This document shows positions 55,475 to 63,071 of a stretch of 64,000 nt of DNA, piece by piece; positions within the stretch are counted from its first letter, which is position 1, and the number at the start of each line of letters is the position of its first letter. The stretch spans positions 3,188,001 through 3,252,000 of the forward strand of contig NZ_CP058990.1 in the NCBI RefSeq assembly GCF_019021925.1, given 5' to 3'. Below the pieces are notes generated by a model. The model did no database searches. It saw only the letters and a list, made by a program, of their open reading frames with translations, and was not told the DNA's origin. The stretch comes from Cellulophaga sp. HaHaR_3_176 (GTDB lineage: Bacteria > Bacteroidota > Bacteroidia > Flavobacteriales > Flavobacteriaceae). Made by a program: the position numbers and the translations under genes.

Positions 55475-56326
55475 ATGAAAATAGTATTATTCCTAAACAA
55501 AGACCTTGAAGCTAATATTGCTTATAATCTACTTAAATCAGAACTTTTAAGCCATAGTGTTCGAATCTATTATTCTGATACGGTTGGAAACCCCAAAAAA
55601 AAACCTTCTGATTTAGTAAAACTGGAATATTTTGAAAAAGGATTCGTGTTTAACGAATTATCTGAATTCATAAATGAAAATAAAATTGAAAACTCTTTTG
55701 AATTTTTTGACGACAATTTTAAATCTTTTCCAATTAAAAAGTGCTCAAATGTCAATTCTGTAGAATTCATAAATGAAATGAAAGATTTAAATCCTGACTT
55801 GTTTATTTCAATTCGTTTCGGAAAAATTTTTAAAGATGAAATTATTCAAGTCCCGAAAAATGGTTTAATAAATCTACATTCTGCAATTTTACCAGATTAC
55901 AGAGGAATTATGGGAACTTTACACGCTATCAAGGAGGAAAATACCAAAATTGGATGCACACTTCACACAATACCCAATAGTGGAATTGATACAGGAGAAA
56001 TAATCGAAATTGCTGAACGTAATGTTAATCGTGAAAAATCGCTTTTTTGGAATATTGTTCAACTGTATCCTTTAGGAACTGAACTTATAATTAAAAATTT
56101 AAAAATAATTGACAGTAATAATTCGCTTAATACTCAAAAACAAAATCTTGAAGAAGGAAATTATTTCTCAGTTCCAGCAAAAAGTGATTTTGAAAAAATA
56201 GAGAGTTTAGGAATGGATATTATTTCAGTAAAAGATTACCAAGAGATTTTGAGTAGTTTTATTATGAAGAACTTATCGGAAATAGAAAAACGACACCTAA
56301 CAACGTGTATAAAACATAGCTGGTAA
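55475..56326 (+). CDS. Formyltransferase-fold protein, third cassette gene
   Basis: This 283-residue protein has the formyltransferase signatures INLHSAILPDYRG (near 129-141; the HxSLLPxxRG-type motif with catalytic His) and GCTLHTIPNSGIDTGEI (near 166-182). Related enzymes use 10-formyl-tetrahydrofolate to formylate amino sugars or methionyl-tRNA. It lacks the C-terminal domain of Fmt, so a small-molecule or sugar substrate is more likely. The last codons (TTCIKHSW) and the stop are supplied by the attC-like repeat. Confidence 0.8.
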   Translation: MKIVLFLNKDLEANIAYNLLKSELLSHSVRIYYSDTVGNPKKKPSDLVKLEYFEKGFVFNELSEFINENKIENSFEFFDDNFKSFPIKKCSNVNSVEFINEMKDLNPDLFISIRFGKIFKDEIIQVPKNGLINLHSAILPDYRGIMGTLHAIKEENTKIGCTLHTIPNSGIDTGEIIEIAERNVNREKSLFWNIVQLYPLGTELIIKNLKIIDSNNSLNTQKQNLEEGNYFSVPAKSDFEKIESLGMDIISVKDYQEILSSFIMKNLSEIEKRHLTTCIKHSW

Positions 56327-56489
56327 GTGCTAAATCAAAGGATAGTGCTTATTTACAAAGTTCCGCCAAATTTTTAATTTGGCTTTAAAACTGAAAAAGT
56401 TAAAACAAAATATAAAAAATTGACTCAGTGCTAAATCGAAATTTAGTGTATTTTTATACGCTACGTTTCATACACTGAACGTTGTACAA
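56292..56489 (+). repeat. attC-like site 3
   Basis: This 198-bp structured repeat starts GACACCTAACAACG and ends GAACGTTGTACAA. ACCTAAC fits the integron inverse core RYYYAAC exactly. Outer arms ACAACGTGTATAAAACATAGC and its counterpart at 56460-56485 (GCTACGTTTCATACA...) pair with a few unpaired bases. Inside are the hairpin GCCAAATT/AATTTGGC (56365-56383), 64 nt from the AAC, and a second one CTAAAT/ATTTAG (near 56431-56446). Confidence 0.65.
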
Positions 56490-56541
56490 AATTTTGAGTC
56501 GTCATGATATTTATAAGAGGTGATCTATTTTAATATGTTGA

Positions 56542-57383
56542 ATGGGTAATTACACACAAAACTATAAACGAAGCTTTTATTTAAGTGGCGACCGGAAGAA
56601 ATATTGGTATTCAGCATTCTTTTTAGGCTTCTTCGTCACCCTAATTTTAATAGGCCTTAAACCGTTTGAAAAAAGTATAATAGACCACCCATATATAACA
56701 CTTGTTAGAATTGGTGTGGGCGTCATTTGTACAATAGTCTATATTGTCGGTTATGAAATTATACTAAAGTGGTTTAAAAACGTAAAATTCAATTATTTAA
56801 AACTTATTCTTTTTGATGTTTTTTTAGCCCTAGTAAGTGTTGTATTTATCTTTATTTATGACCGCTTTATCGTTGTAAAAGACGGGTATATTACTTTTGG
56901 TTTTCTATTAGAATACATTCTTGTATTGGGCCTACCTTTTTACCCTGTAATTCTTTTTATCTTTCATTTTTTAAAAACGGCAGTGTTTCCAATTCAAATA
57001 TACACCTCCCCATTGCTAAAGCGGATTTAAAAGAAGACATTTTATACATTGAACAGGATAATGCATCAATTAGGTTTAGTACAAATTTAAATCAGCTTTT
57101 GTATATACAATCTCAAGATAATTATATTGAGATACATTATTTAAAAGATGGTGATTATACCAAACATTTAATGCGGGGTACGTTGAAGAAACTTCTAAAG
57201 GACTTCCCTTTTCTTCTTAAAGTACATAGGTCCTTTATAGTGAATCCCTATAAAGTTGAGTGTTTAGTAGGTAACTATACTAAAGCCACTATTTCTTTTA
57301 AAAATGTAGCTGTTTCAATTCCGGTCTCTAAATCGTATTTTTCTTCAGTCAAAAACTATTTATCTACTAGTACCAAAATCTAG
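56542..57383 (+). pseudogene. LytTR-domain membrane regulator, apparently frameshifted
   Basis: The first frame (56542-57030) encodes four membrane helices (YWYSAFFLGFFVTLILIGLK and three more), then stops. The second frame holds a complete LytTR DNA-binding domain through 57383 (IYIQSQDNYIEIHYL-type start, VHRSFIVNPYKVECL). The LytTR frame is open upstream through ADLKEDILYIEQDNASIRF, with no start of its own, and overlaps the end of the first frame. In related flavobacterial proteins both parts are one chain. A single lost base near 56990-57010 would explain this; a sequencing error is also possible. Confidence 0.65.
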
Positions 57384-57477
57384 TCATTTCGCCACAAAAA
57401 GGACTACTTTCTTTTTTGTAAATTAAGTTCATTATACTTTAGTCGCAATTAAACATTAATTATAAGCCACAAAACAA

Positions 57478-58620
57478 ATGAGACCTTTCTACTTTAAATT
57501 CTTAGTACTTTTCTTTTTACCACTATCAATACAATCGCAAACCCAAGATACGCTTGTAGATGTTGGGGGCTATAAAATGCATTTCAAAATAATGAAAGGA
57601 GAAGGAACTCCAATTCTTTTTGAAGCAGGTGGAGGTAATGATGGTTCTGTTTGGGACAATATATTAGAGAAAATTCATAAAGTTACTGGTACAACATTAA
57701 TTACCTATGACCGCTCTGGATTTGGGCAAAGTGAATTAAATCCAAAATTGAAAAACGATTCAGATTACGGAATAGAAAATGGAATTAAAGAACTGGAGAT
57801 AAGTCTTTCAAAGTTGGGGTACGATGGTGATATTATTTTAGTTTCGCATTCATATGGTGGACTCTATAGTTTGTTATTCGCACGTAAACACCCTAAAAAG
57901 GTCAAATCAATTGTTTTAATAGATGCAGTACTTAGTGATTTTTGGAATGAGGAACTTTTGACAATGAGAGACAATTTTGTTGATATAAATACTATTCCAA
58001 AAGGTACTGGTGATTATTTTATTAATTATAATTTCAATCAAACTATGCGAAAATTAAGGAATATGAAGTTCCCATCAAACACTCCTATTACAAATATTTT
58101 CCCTGATAAATCCGCCCCTGTTTATCCAGAAGCATATTCTAAAAGATGGAAAAAAGTTCATGTTGATATTGGCACCCAAAACAATAATATAACTAACATT
58201 ATAGCCGAAAGCAGCAGTCATGCTGTATTTAATGACAATCCTGCGTTGATTATCAACTCAATAATAAAAGTCTATTCAGAAGCGCTAGATAAAGACCAAC
58301 AAAATGAAGTTTTACTAAAGGCTCTAGATAATGCTATTGAGTTATCAATTGAAACAAAGGTAACTAATCGTTCAGAGCATGATTTGAATGAATTAGGCTA
58401 TTCATTTTTAGGAAATGAAGAATTAGATAAAGCTTTAGAAGTTTTCAAACTAACTACAATTTTATTTCCAGATAGTTTCAACGCATATGATAGTTATGGT
58501 GAAGCTTTATTGAAGTCAAATCGTAAGGAAGAAGCTATTCAAATGTATGAAAAATCGATAGAACTAAATCCAGAAAATGAAAATGGAAAAAAATTGTTGC
58601 TTAAAATAAAACAAGAATAA
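57478..58620 (+). CDS. Secreted alpha/beta hydrolase with C-terminal TPRs
   Basis: This 380-residue protein has a signal peptide (FKFLVLFFLPLSIQSQ), an alpha/beta hydrolase domain with oxyanion region FEAGGGNDGS, DRSGFGQSE and nucleophile elbow SHSYGG (Ser near 125), and a His in SSHAVFND. About two TPR units follow at 300-375 (GYSFLGNEELDKALEVFKL, EEAIQMYEKSIELNP). The substrate is unknown. Confidence 0.85.
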   Translation: MRPFYFKFLVLFFLPLSIQSQTQDTLVDVGGYKMHFKIMKGEGTPILFEAGGGNDGSVWDNILEKIHKVTGTTLITYDRSGFGQSELNPKLKNDSDYGIENGIKELEISLSKLGYDGDIILVSHSYGGLYSLLFARKHPKKVKSIVLIDAVLSDFWNEELLTMRDNFVDINTIPKGTGDYFINYNFNQTMRKLRNMKFPSNTPITNIFPDKSAPVYPEAYSKRWKKVHVDIGTQNNNITNIIAESSSHAVFNDNPALIINSIIKVYSEALDKDQQNEVLLKALDNAIELSIETKVTNRSEHDLNELGYSFLGNEELDKALEVFKLTTILFPDSFNAYDSYGEALLKSNRKEEAIQMYEKSIELNPENENGKKLLLKIKQE

Positions 58621-58801
58621 GAATTAAGTAACCAAACCCAATATTAGTGCGTTTTTAACCCCTTACTATTTTTATACTAAACGGTAAAAAACAAGTTTTT
58701 TATTAAAATTTCGGAAAAACTCCAGAAAATACCATTTAAGAATTAAATGCAGGTTATCTACTAGATAATTTAAGATATAAGGGTTTTTTGTTTTTGGCTA
58801 A

Positions 58802-59440
58802 TTACAACTTTGTTATTCCTATATTCGAGAAGTTAGCAGAAAGAGTTGAATCCTCAGCATTTATAACATATTGTATACTAATAATGTCATTTGCATTTAA
58901 TTGGTACATAAGAACTCCTGTCGTACCCCAATAATCTTGATTTGGTAAACTTGCAAAACCTCTAGATAAATAACCTCGCCTAGCACCATTTATAAAAACT
59001 GCTAGTATAAATTTTGTGCTACCACTTGGCATATTTGTAGTTGACAGCTCGCCTGATATTAAATAATTTCCATCTTGTAAAATCGTAATTTCTCCTGTAC
59101 CGCTTACATTAAAATATGATGTGTTTATATTTTGTACATGTCTAGCATCAACCGGTAAATCAAAAAAAGTATTTGTTGCTGTTGGAAGATTACCACCATC
59201 TCTATTTAAAATTACGGTTTTACTTTCTGCTTCCGAGTTTACTCTAACCCAAGCACCCGCACCATATACATATATTGAGGTATCAGTAGTATTATAAACC
59301 AATGACCCTGAATTTGGCTCCAAAGCATTCATTTCCGCTTCGGTAACAGAATGAATATTTACTAATAAACCTTCAGTAACTTGAGATGATACACTATTGC
59401 TATAAAATAAAACTATTAGGGAATAAAAAATATTCTTCAT
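58802..59440 (-). CDS. Secreted protein with C1q/jelly-roll-like C-terminal domain
   Basis: This 212-residue protein has a signal peptide (MKNIFYSLIVLFYSNSVSSQ) and a short repeat-like stretch common in flavobacterial surface proteins (NALEPNSGSLVYNTTDTSIY). The C-terminal beta-rich domain of about 120 residues (GNYLISGELSTTNMP, VFINGARRGYLSRG) resembles C1q/TNF jelly rolls. I chose ATG 59440 because it precedes the signal peptide directly; ATG 59491 would add 17 residues. Function is unknown. Confidence 0.72.
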   Translation of the reverse strand: MKNIFYSLIVLFYSNSVSSQVTEGLLVNIHSVTEAEMNALEPNSGSLVYNTTDTSIYVYGAGAWVRVNSEAESKTVILNRDGGNLPTATNTFFDLPVDARHVQNINTSYFNVSGTGEITILQDGNYLISGELSTTNMPSGSTKFILAVFINGARRGYLSRGFASLPNQDYWGTTGVLMYQLNANDIISIQYVINAEDSTLSANFSNIGITKL

Positions 59441-59884
59441 TTGAAAATTACTTAAATATGCTAATTCTACGCTAGTACAGCTAAATGACATAGCGCTAGT
59501 TTATAAATAAAACCGGATATATTAATAACTTTAGGCAAAATTAATCAGAATCAGTATAAAAAACTATTTCTGAATTAGATAAATAACACTAACTTTTATT
59601 TGGAGTAACCGAACTAAAATGCAGATGGATTTCATTGTAACAAAACATTTTGAGTGCGAAATTAAAAGCAATTAAAGTTCAACATTCACTTTCTTAAATA
59701 AAAAGCCACACTAACGAGAAAAATTAAAGGGGCTTGAGTAATTTAATTATATATCCCTACTATTAGTTATACTCTTTTACCAATAAAAAGGGGGTATTTT
59801 TAGCAAAAAAATTATTGATATTTGTCGTCAAAAAATAGCTGAAGAAAATAACAAAACTCTAAAATTTTTATACTACAGATAAAA
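59441..59884. other. Gene-free stretch
   Basis: I see no convincing gene in these 444 bases. The segment near 59696-59725 (GCCACACTAACGAG) faintly resembles the right arm of the attC-like repeats, but no left arm was found. The stretch may hold divergent promoters for the neighbouring genes. Confidence 0.4.
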
Positions 59885-60295
59885 TTGGAGATTACAAATA
59901 CTATTTTTAACTATCTAAATAGAACTAAAATAAATACAATCCTTCTAAATATTCTTTATTTTACTTTACCGTTAGTTCTAGCGATACTATTAGTGAAATA
60001 TATTTTTAAATTAAATAGTACTATTTTATTGCCATCAGTAGTTATGTTATTGTTTTTTATACTCATAACAATTTGTTCCCTATTTATTTCAAACAAATTT
60101 GAAACGAAATTATTCGAAATATTTTGCGTGCTACAGTTATTAACTCTTACAGGAGGTATTGTATTAATGTTAAAGCAAAAAATATTATATAAGCACTTTT
60201 TTCTTTCTTTACCTTTTCAACTTTTTTATTGGTTGCAACTTTTTTATTATGGAGGCTTACAGTTTACACATAAATTTGGAGGTTTTGCTTTGTGA
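59885..60295 (+). CDS. Small integral membrane protein, unknown
   Basis: This 136-residue protein starts at TTG and has about four hydrophobic helices (ILLNILYFTLPLVLAILLVK, LLPSVVMLLFFILITICSLF, and two more). No family is recognised. The non-ATG start and the lack of known relatives lower confidence, although the hydrophobic pattern is that of a real membrane protein. Confidence 0.55.
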   Translation: MEITNTIFNYLNRTKINTILLNILYFTLPLVLAILLVKYIFKLNSTILLPSVVMLLFFILITICSLFISNKFETKLFEIFCVLQLLTLTGGIVLMLKQKILYKHFFLSLPFQLFYWLQLFYYGGLQFTHKFGGFAL

Positions 60296-60318
60296 GAAAA
60301 TAGAAGCTGAAATTTTTA

Positions 60319-60356
60319 TTACTTTACGCGCTACTTAAAACCTATACGTTATAATG
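60319..60356 (+). repeat. Partial attC-like right arm
   Basis: The stretch CGCTACTTAAAACCTATACGTTATAA resembles the right arm of site 3 (CGCTACGTTTCATACACTGAACGTTGT). It lies directly in front of the ATG at 60354, as cassette cores do. No left arm or inner hairpin of the 200-bp type fits in the 58 bp to the upstream gene, so this may be a remnant or chance. Confidence 0.3.
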
Positions 60357-60785
60357 AGTATGAAAGAGGTTATTTTAAGTATTGGAGTATTTTTTATTTT
60401 GTTAGTTCTATTTATAAGTAATCGAAATCATACCCAAATAAAGAAAATTCAAGATAAAAATAAAAACAGACCAAAAATTAGTAAACAAAAATATATTCAG
60501 CGACTTGTTGAAAAGGGCTTTGAAGAAGATCATATTGAAGTTTTTTATAACGAAATTAAAAGAATTATCGGAATTGATAATTTTCCTATATACCCAGAAG
60601 ATGATATCTATGAGAATTATGGCCTTTGGGACTTAGATGATATTGATTTAATTGACAATATATGTGTTAAATTAAAGGTTCGAAAAGCAGAGCAAAAAGA
60701 TTTTAATGAGTTGGGTAAAACGTTTAATAAAATGAATGCCGAAAGTATTTTAACACTAATCAAAACCCTTAAAAAAAATACTTGA
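60354..60785 (+). CDS. Small membrane-anchored protein, unknown
   Basis: This 143-residue protein has an N-terminal membrane anchor (VILSIGVFFILLVLFISN), then a soluble acidic part (ISKQKYIQRLVEKGFEED, DDIYENYGLWDLDDIDLIDN). No family is recognised. The last part ends 11 bp before the next gene, so the two are probably co-transcribed. Confidence 0.6.
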   Translation: MSMKEVILSIGVFFILLVLFISNRNHTQIKKIQDKNKNRPKISKQKYIQRLVEKGFEEDHIEVFYNEIKRIIGIDNFPIYPEDDIYENYGLWDLDDIDLIDNICVKLKVRKAEQKDFNELGKTFNKMNAESILTLIKTLKKNT

Positions 60786-60796
60786 TAACAAATAGA

Positions 60797-61243
60797 ATGG
60801 AGTGGATTGAAAACGAAGTAATTTTTAATAAGCTAGAAGAAAAATCTACAAACTTTTTTAACAAACCTGGTAACAAGGTATGTGTTTCTAAGAACTACGT
60901 TTATTGTTTGTTTTTACAAGTTAACAAAGCCTGGTATATAGAAAATGAAGGTTGGAGAGACTCAAACTCTAAACCTGAAAAAAGTAACAGCAAACGCTTA
61001 GTTTTAAACTTCTTTAAAGTGGATGAGGAAGGTGAATATTGGTTTAAAATTTTTGTTCCTCTAAAATTATCGAACTGTAGATTGTTAACTATAGATAATA
61101 ATACTTTTCAATTATTATCTGATACCGAGTCTATCATTGGTCAATTTGATGCTTTTGACTCTTTAATGTGGGATTTTATGACTGGAGAAGCTGAATCAGA
61201 AACTGAAATTGAGGATAAATTTAAAATGATAGAATTAAAGTAA
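60797..61243 (+). CDS. Soluble protein of unknown function
   Basis: This 148-residue protein has no signal or membrane helix and reads as an alpha/beta or all-beta fold (VCVSKNYVYCLFLQVNKAWY, WFKIFVPLKLSNCRLLTIDN). No family is recognised. I chose ATG 60797; a TTG at 60782 would overlap the upstream gene by 4 bp. It may work with the membrane-anchored protein before it. Confidence 0.6.
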   Translation: MEWIENEVIFNKLEEKSTNFFNKPGNKVCVSKNYVYCLFLQVNKAWYIENEGWRDSNSKPEKSNSKRLVLNFFKVDEEGEYWFKIFVPLKLSNCRLLTIDNNTFQLLSDTESIIGQFDAFDSLMWDFMTGEAESETEIEDKFKMIELK

Positions 61244-61468
61244 GCTATTTACTACTGTAAGTGTTTTCTATAAAGTCTAAATTAAAAGACCAGTGAATAT
61301 TAAGAAAACTTAATTTTTTTGATTTGATTACAATCTATGGTTATAGCTATAAACCACTTATAAAAAGCATTCACATTTTCTATTCAGTTTTTATTTACTA
61401 AATTAGGTGATTAACCATACACAAAAAGAGAAACTCATAAAAGAGTTTTTTCAATAAAAGCCACCTTA

Positions 61469-62569
61469 ATGAAAACACAAATTAGTACATCGTTATCAAC
61501 TTTTTTAGCTCTTGGAGTTTTTTTACTTTTAAGTAGCTGTTTTGATACTGATAAAAAGGAAAGTAAAAAAGAGACACAAATAGAAGAGCAAAAAACCGTT
61601 TACGCTAGTGACGTTATTCCATTTTTTGACCAATGGAAATTAATTTTAGGTGATGGCTCTAATGCTGGTATTGCTACTGATTTTGAGAACAAAGATTTCT
61701 TTTATACTACAAACGATAGTGCTGGTAATTGGGTTGTTTTTAAAGCTCCAAATGGCGGCGATACACACGGAACGTCAAACAATACTAGAACAGAATTAGC
61801 TCAAACTAAAAAATGGTTTCCTAAAACCGCTAACGATAAACTAACAGCAACACTTAAAGTAATGAATGTTTCTGCTACAGGTGATGCTCGTGTTGCAGCG
61901 TCTCATGCAGTTGTAGTAGGTCAAATTCATAGTGCAGATAAGCATGAAAACGAACCATTAAAAATATTTTACAAAAAATATCCTGGTCAGACTAAAGGCT
62001 CTGTATTCTGGCATTACGAAATAAATACCGCTGGTGATGATAATTCTGGACGATGGGATTATTCTTCAGCAGTTTGGGGTAATGATTTTTCTGTAGTTGG
62101 TACAGACGAAAATACGTATCCAGAAGAGCCTAAAGACGGTATTGCTCTAGGTGAAGAGTTTAGTTATGAAATTGAGGTTAAAGACGGTATCATGAGCTTA
62201 ACTTTTATTAGTGAGGGTCATGAAACAAAAACATTTACCAAAAACTTAATAGAATCTGAATACACCACTAAAGCAGACATTCCTGAGCAAACACAAAAAT
62301 TATTTGTGCCAATTGGGCAAGATGGTGTAGAGCGTAAAGCTGCTTATACAGGTGAAGGCTGTTTCTTTAAGCTCGGTGCTTACAATCAGACAAACGGTAA
62401 ATCTCCTGAAACAAATAAAAACTGGTGTTCTGGAGCAGAAACGCATGGTGGTGATATTAAAAAACAATATGCAGATGGTAACTACGCAGAAGTATGGTTT
62501 AAAACCGGAAGCATTTCTGTGAGCGATGCTGCTGTATCTAATGATGGTTATTTTGCTAAGAATGATTAA
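61469..62569 (+). CDS. PL7-family alginate lyase lipoprotein
   Basis: This 366-residue protein has a lipoprotein signal with lipobox LLSSCFDTD and the PL7 jelly-roll signatures in order: TRTELAQ with Arg107, VVVGQIHS with Gln152 and His154, and FFKLGAYNQ with Tyr305. These are the catalytic residues of PL7 lyases, which cut alginate by beta-elimination. The acidic residues after the lipid Cys suggest surface display. It stands alone here, without SusCD or other alginate genes next to it. Confidence 0.9.
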   Translation: MKTQISTSLSTFLALGVFLLLSSCFDTDKKESKKETQIEEQKTVYASDVIPFFDQWKLILGDGSNAGIATDFENKDFFYTTNDSAGNWVVFKAPNGGDTHGTSNNTRTELAQTKKWFPKTANDKLTATLKVMNVSATGDARVAASHAVVVGQIHSADKHENEPLKIFYKKYPGQTKGSVFWHYEINTAGDDNSGRWDYSSAVWGNDFSVVGTDENTYPEEPKDGIALGEEFSYEIEVKDGIMSLTFISEGHETKTFTKNLIESEYTTKADIPEQTQKLFVPIGQDGVERKAAYTGEGCFFKLGAYNQTNGKSPETNKNWCSGAETHGGDIKKQYADGNYAEVWFKTGSISVSDAAVSNDGYFAKND

Positions 62570-62672
62570 TTAATCATTCTGTAAAGCACTAAAGTGGAAC
62601 TATTTAAAAATTTTATAAAAAGGTTTTTTATTGTTGCCATCCCTCTAGTATGTTTCTGTTTTTTTAGCCTTT

Positions 62673-62942
62673 ATGCTATGGCTGAAAATAGTAAAAAACT
62701 TCATAGAGTTGATGCTTGGTTTAGGTATCGCGATAGTGCTTTTTTTAATTCTTACTATTTTATGCATTGGTTTTGTTATTGATCTTATTTATAGGATTAA
62801 AAAGAAGCAATACAAACCTGCATTATCAAATGTTCCCTTTCTTCTGCTGTTCTTGATTCCTATTTTATATATCAATTGCGAGATGGGAGGTTGTTGTGAT
62901 TCTTTTTGTGAATGGATTATTAATACCTTTAGTTTCTTATAA
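62673..62942 (+). CDS. Small membrane protein, possibly frameshifted at its start
   Basis: This 89-residue frame encodes two hydrophobic helices (LGIAIVLFLILTILCIGFVI and FLLLFLIPILYIN) and a Cys-rich end (CEMGGCCDSFC). Another frame starting with GTG at 62594 overlaps it and encodes a hydrophobic N-terminus (FFIVAIPLVCFCFFSLYAM). Either they are two genes, or one gene of about 115 residues with a frameshift near 62680. No family is recognised. Confidence 0.4.
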   Translation: MLWLKIVKNFIELMLGLGIAIVLFLILTILCIGFVIDLIYRIKKKQYKPALSNVPFLLLFLIPILYINCEMGGCCDSFCEWIINTFSFL

Positions 62943-63071
62943 AACTAAGAACATGCTATACATCATACTCACGCATTTTTTGAATGGGTTTATATATTAA
63001 TAAACTCTTCTAAACCCTTTATTTAGCTTTTAAGGTCGAATGAATAATTGCAAAACAACACGTCTAAAAAA

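Larger units (their letters stand above)
51996..56489 (+). mobile_element. Integron-like gene-cassette array without an adjacent integrase
   Basis: Three + strand genes lie in a row, each bracketed by its own inverted pair: 51996-52005 with 52522-52531 (10 bp), 52714-52722 with 55248-55256 (9 bp) and 55442-55450 with 56292-56300 (9 bp). Each gene is followed by a 198-203 bp structured repeat that starts with the gene's own inverse core and ends with the core of the next segment. In integrons the inverse core of attC is likewise complementary to the start of the same cassette. No IntI gene is present in the window. Confidence 0.6.

Noticed and set aside
56481..57383. A fourth cassette holding the LytTR gene
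   Set aside because: The core GTTGTACAA ends site 3, but its complement TTGTACAAC was not found after the LytTR gene or later in the window. The array is taken to end at 56489.
58621..58690. A further attC-like site after the alpha/beta hydrolase gene
   Set aside because: AAGTAACCAAA and TTTTTATACTAAACGGTA look like outer arms, but only about 60 bp lie between them, the inner hairpin is missing and no matching core pair was found.
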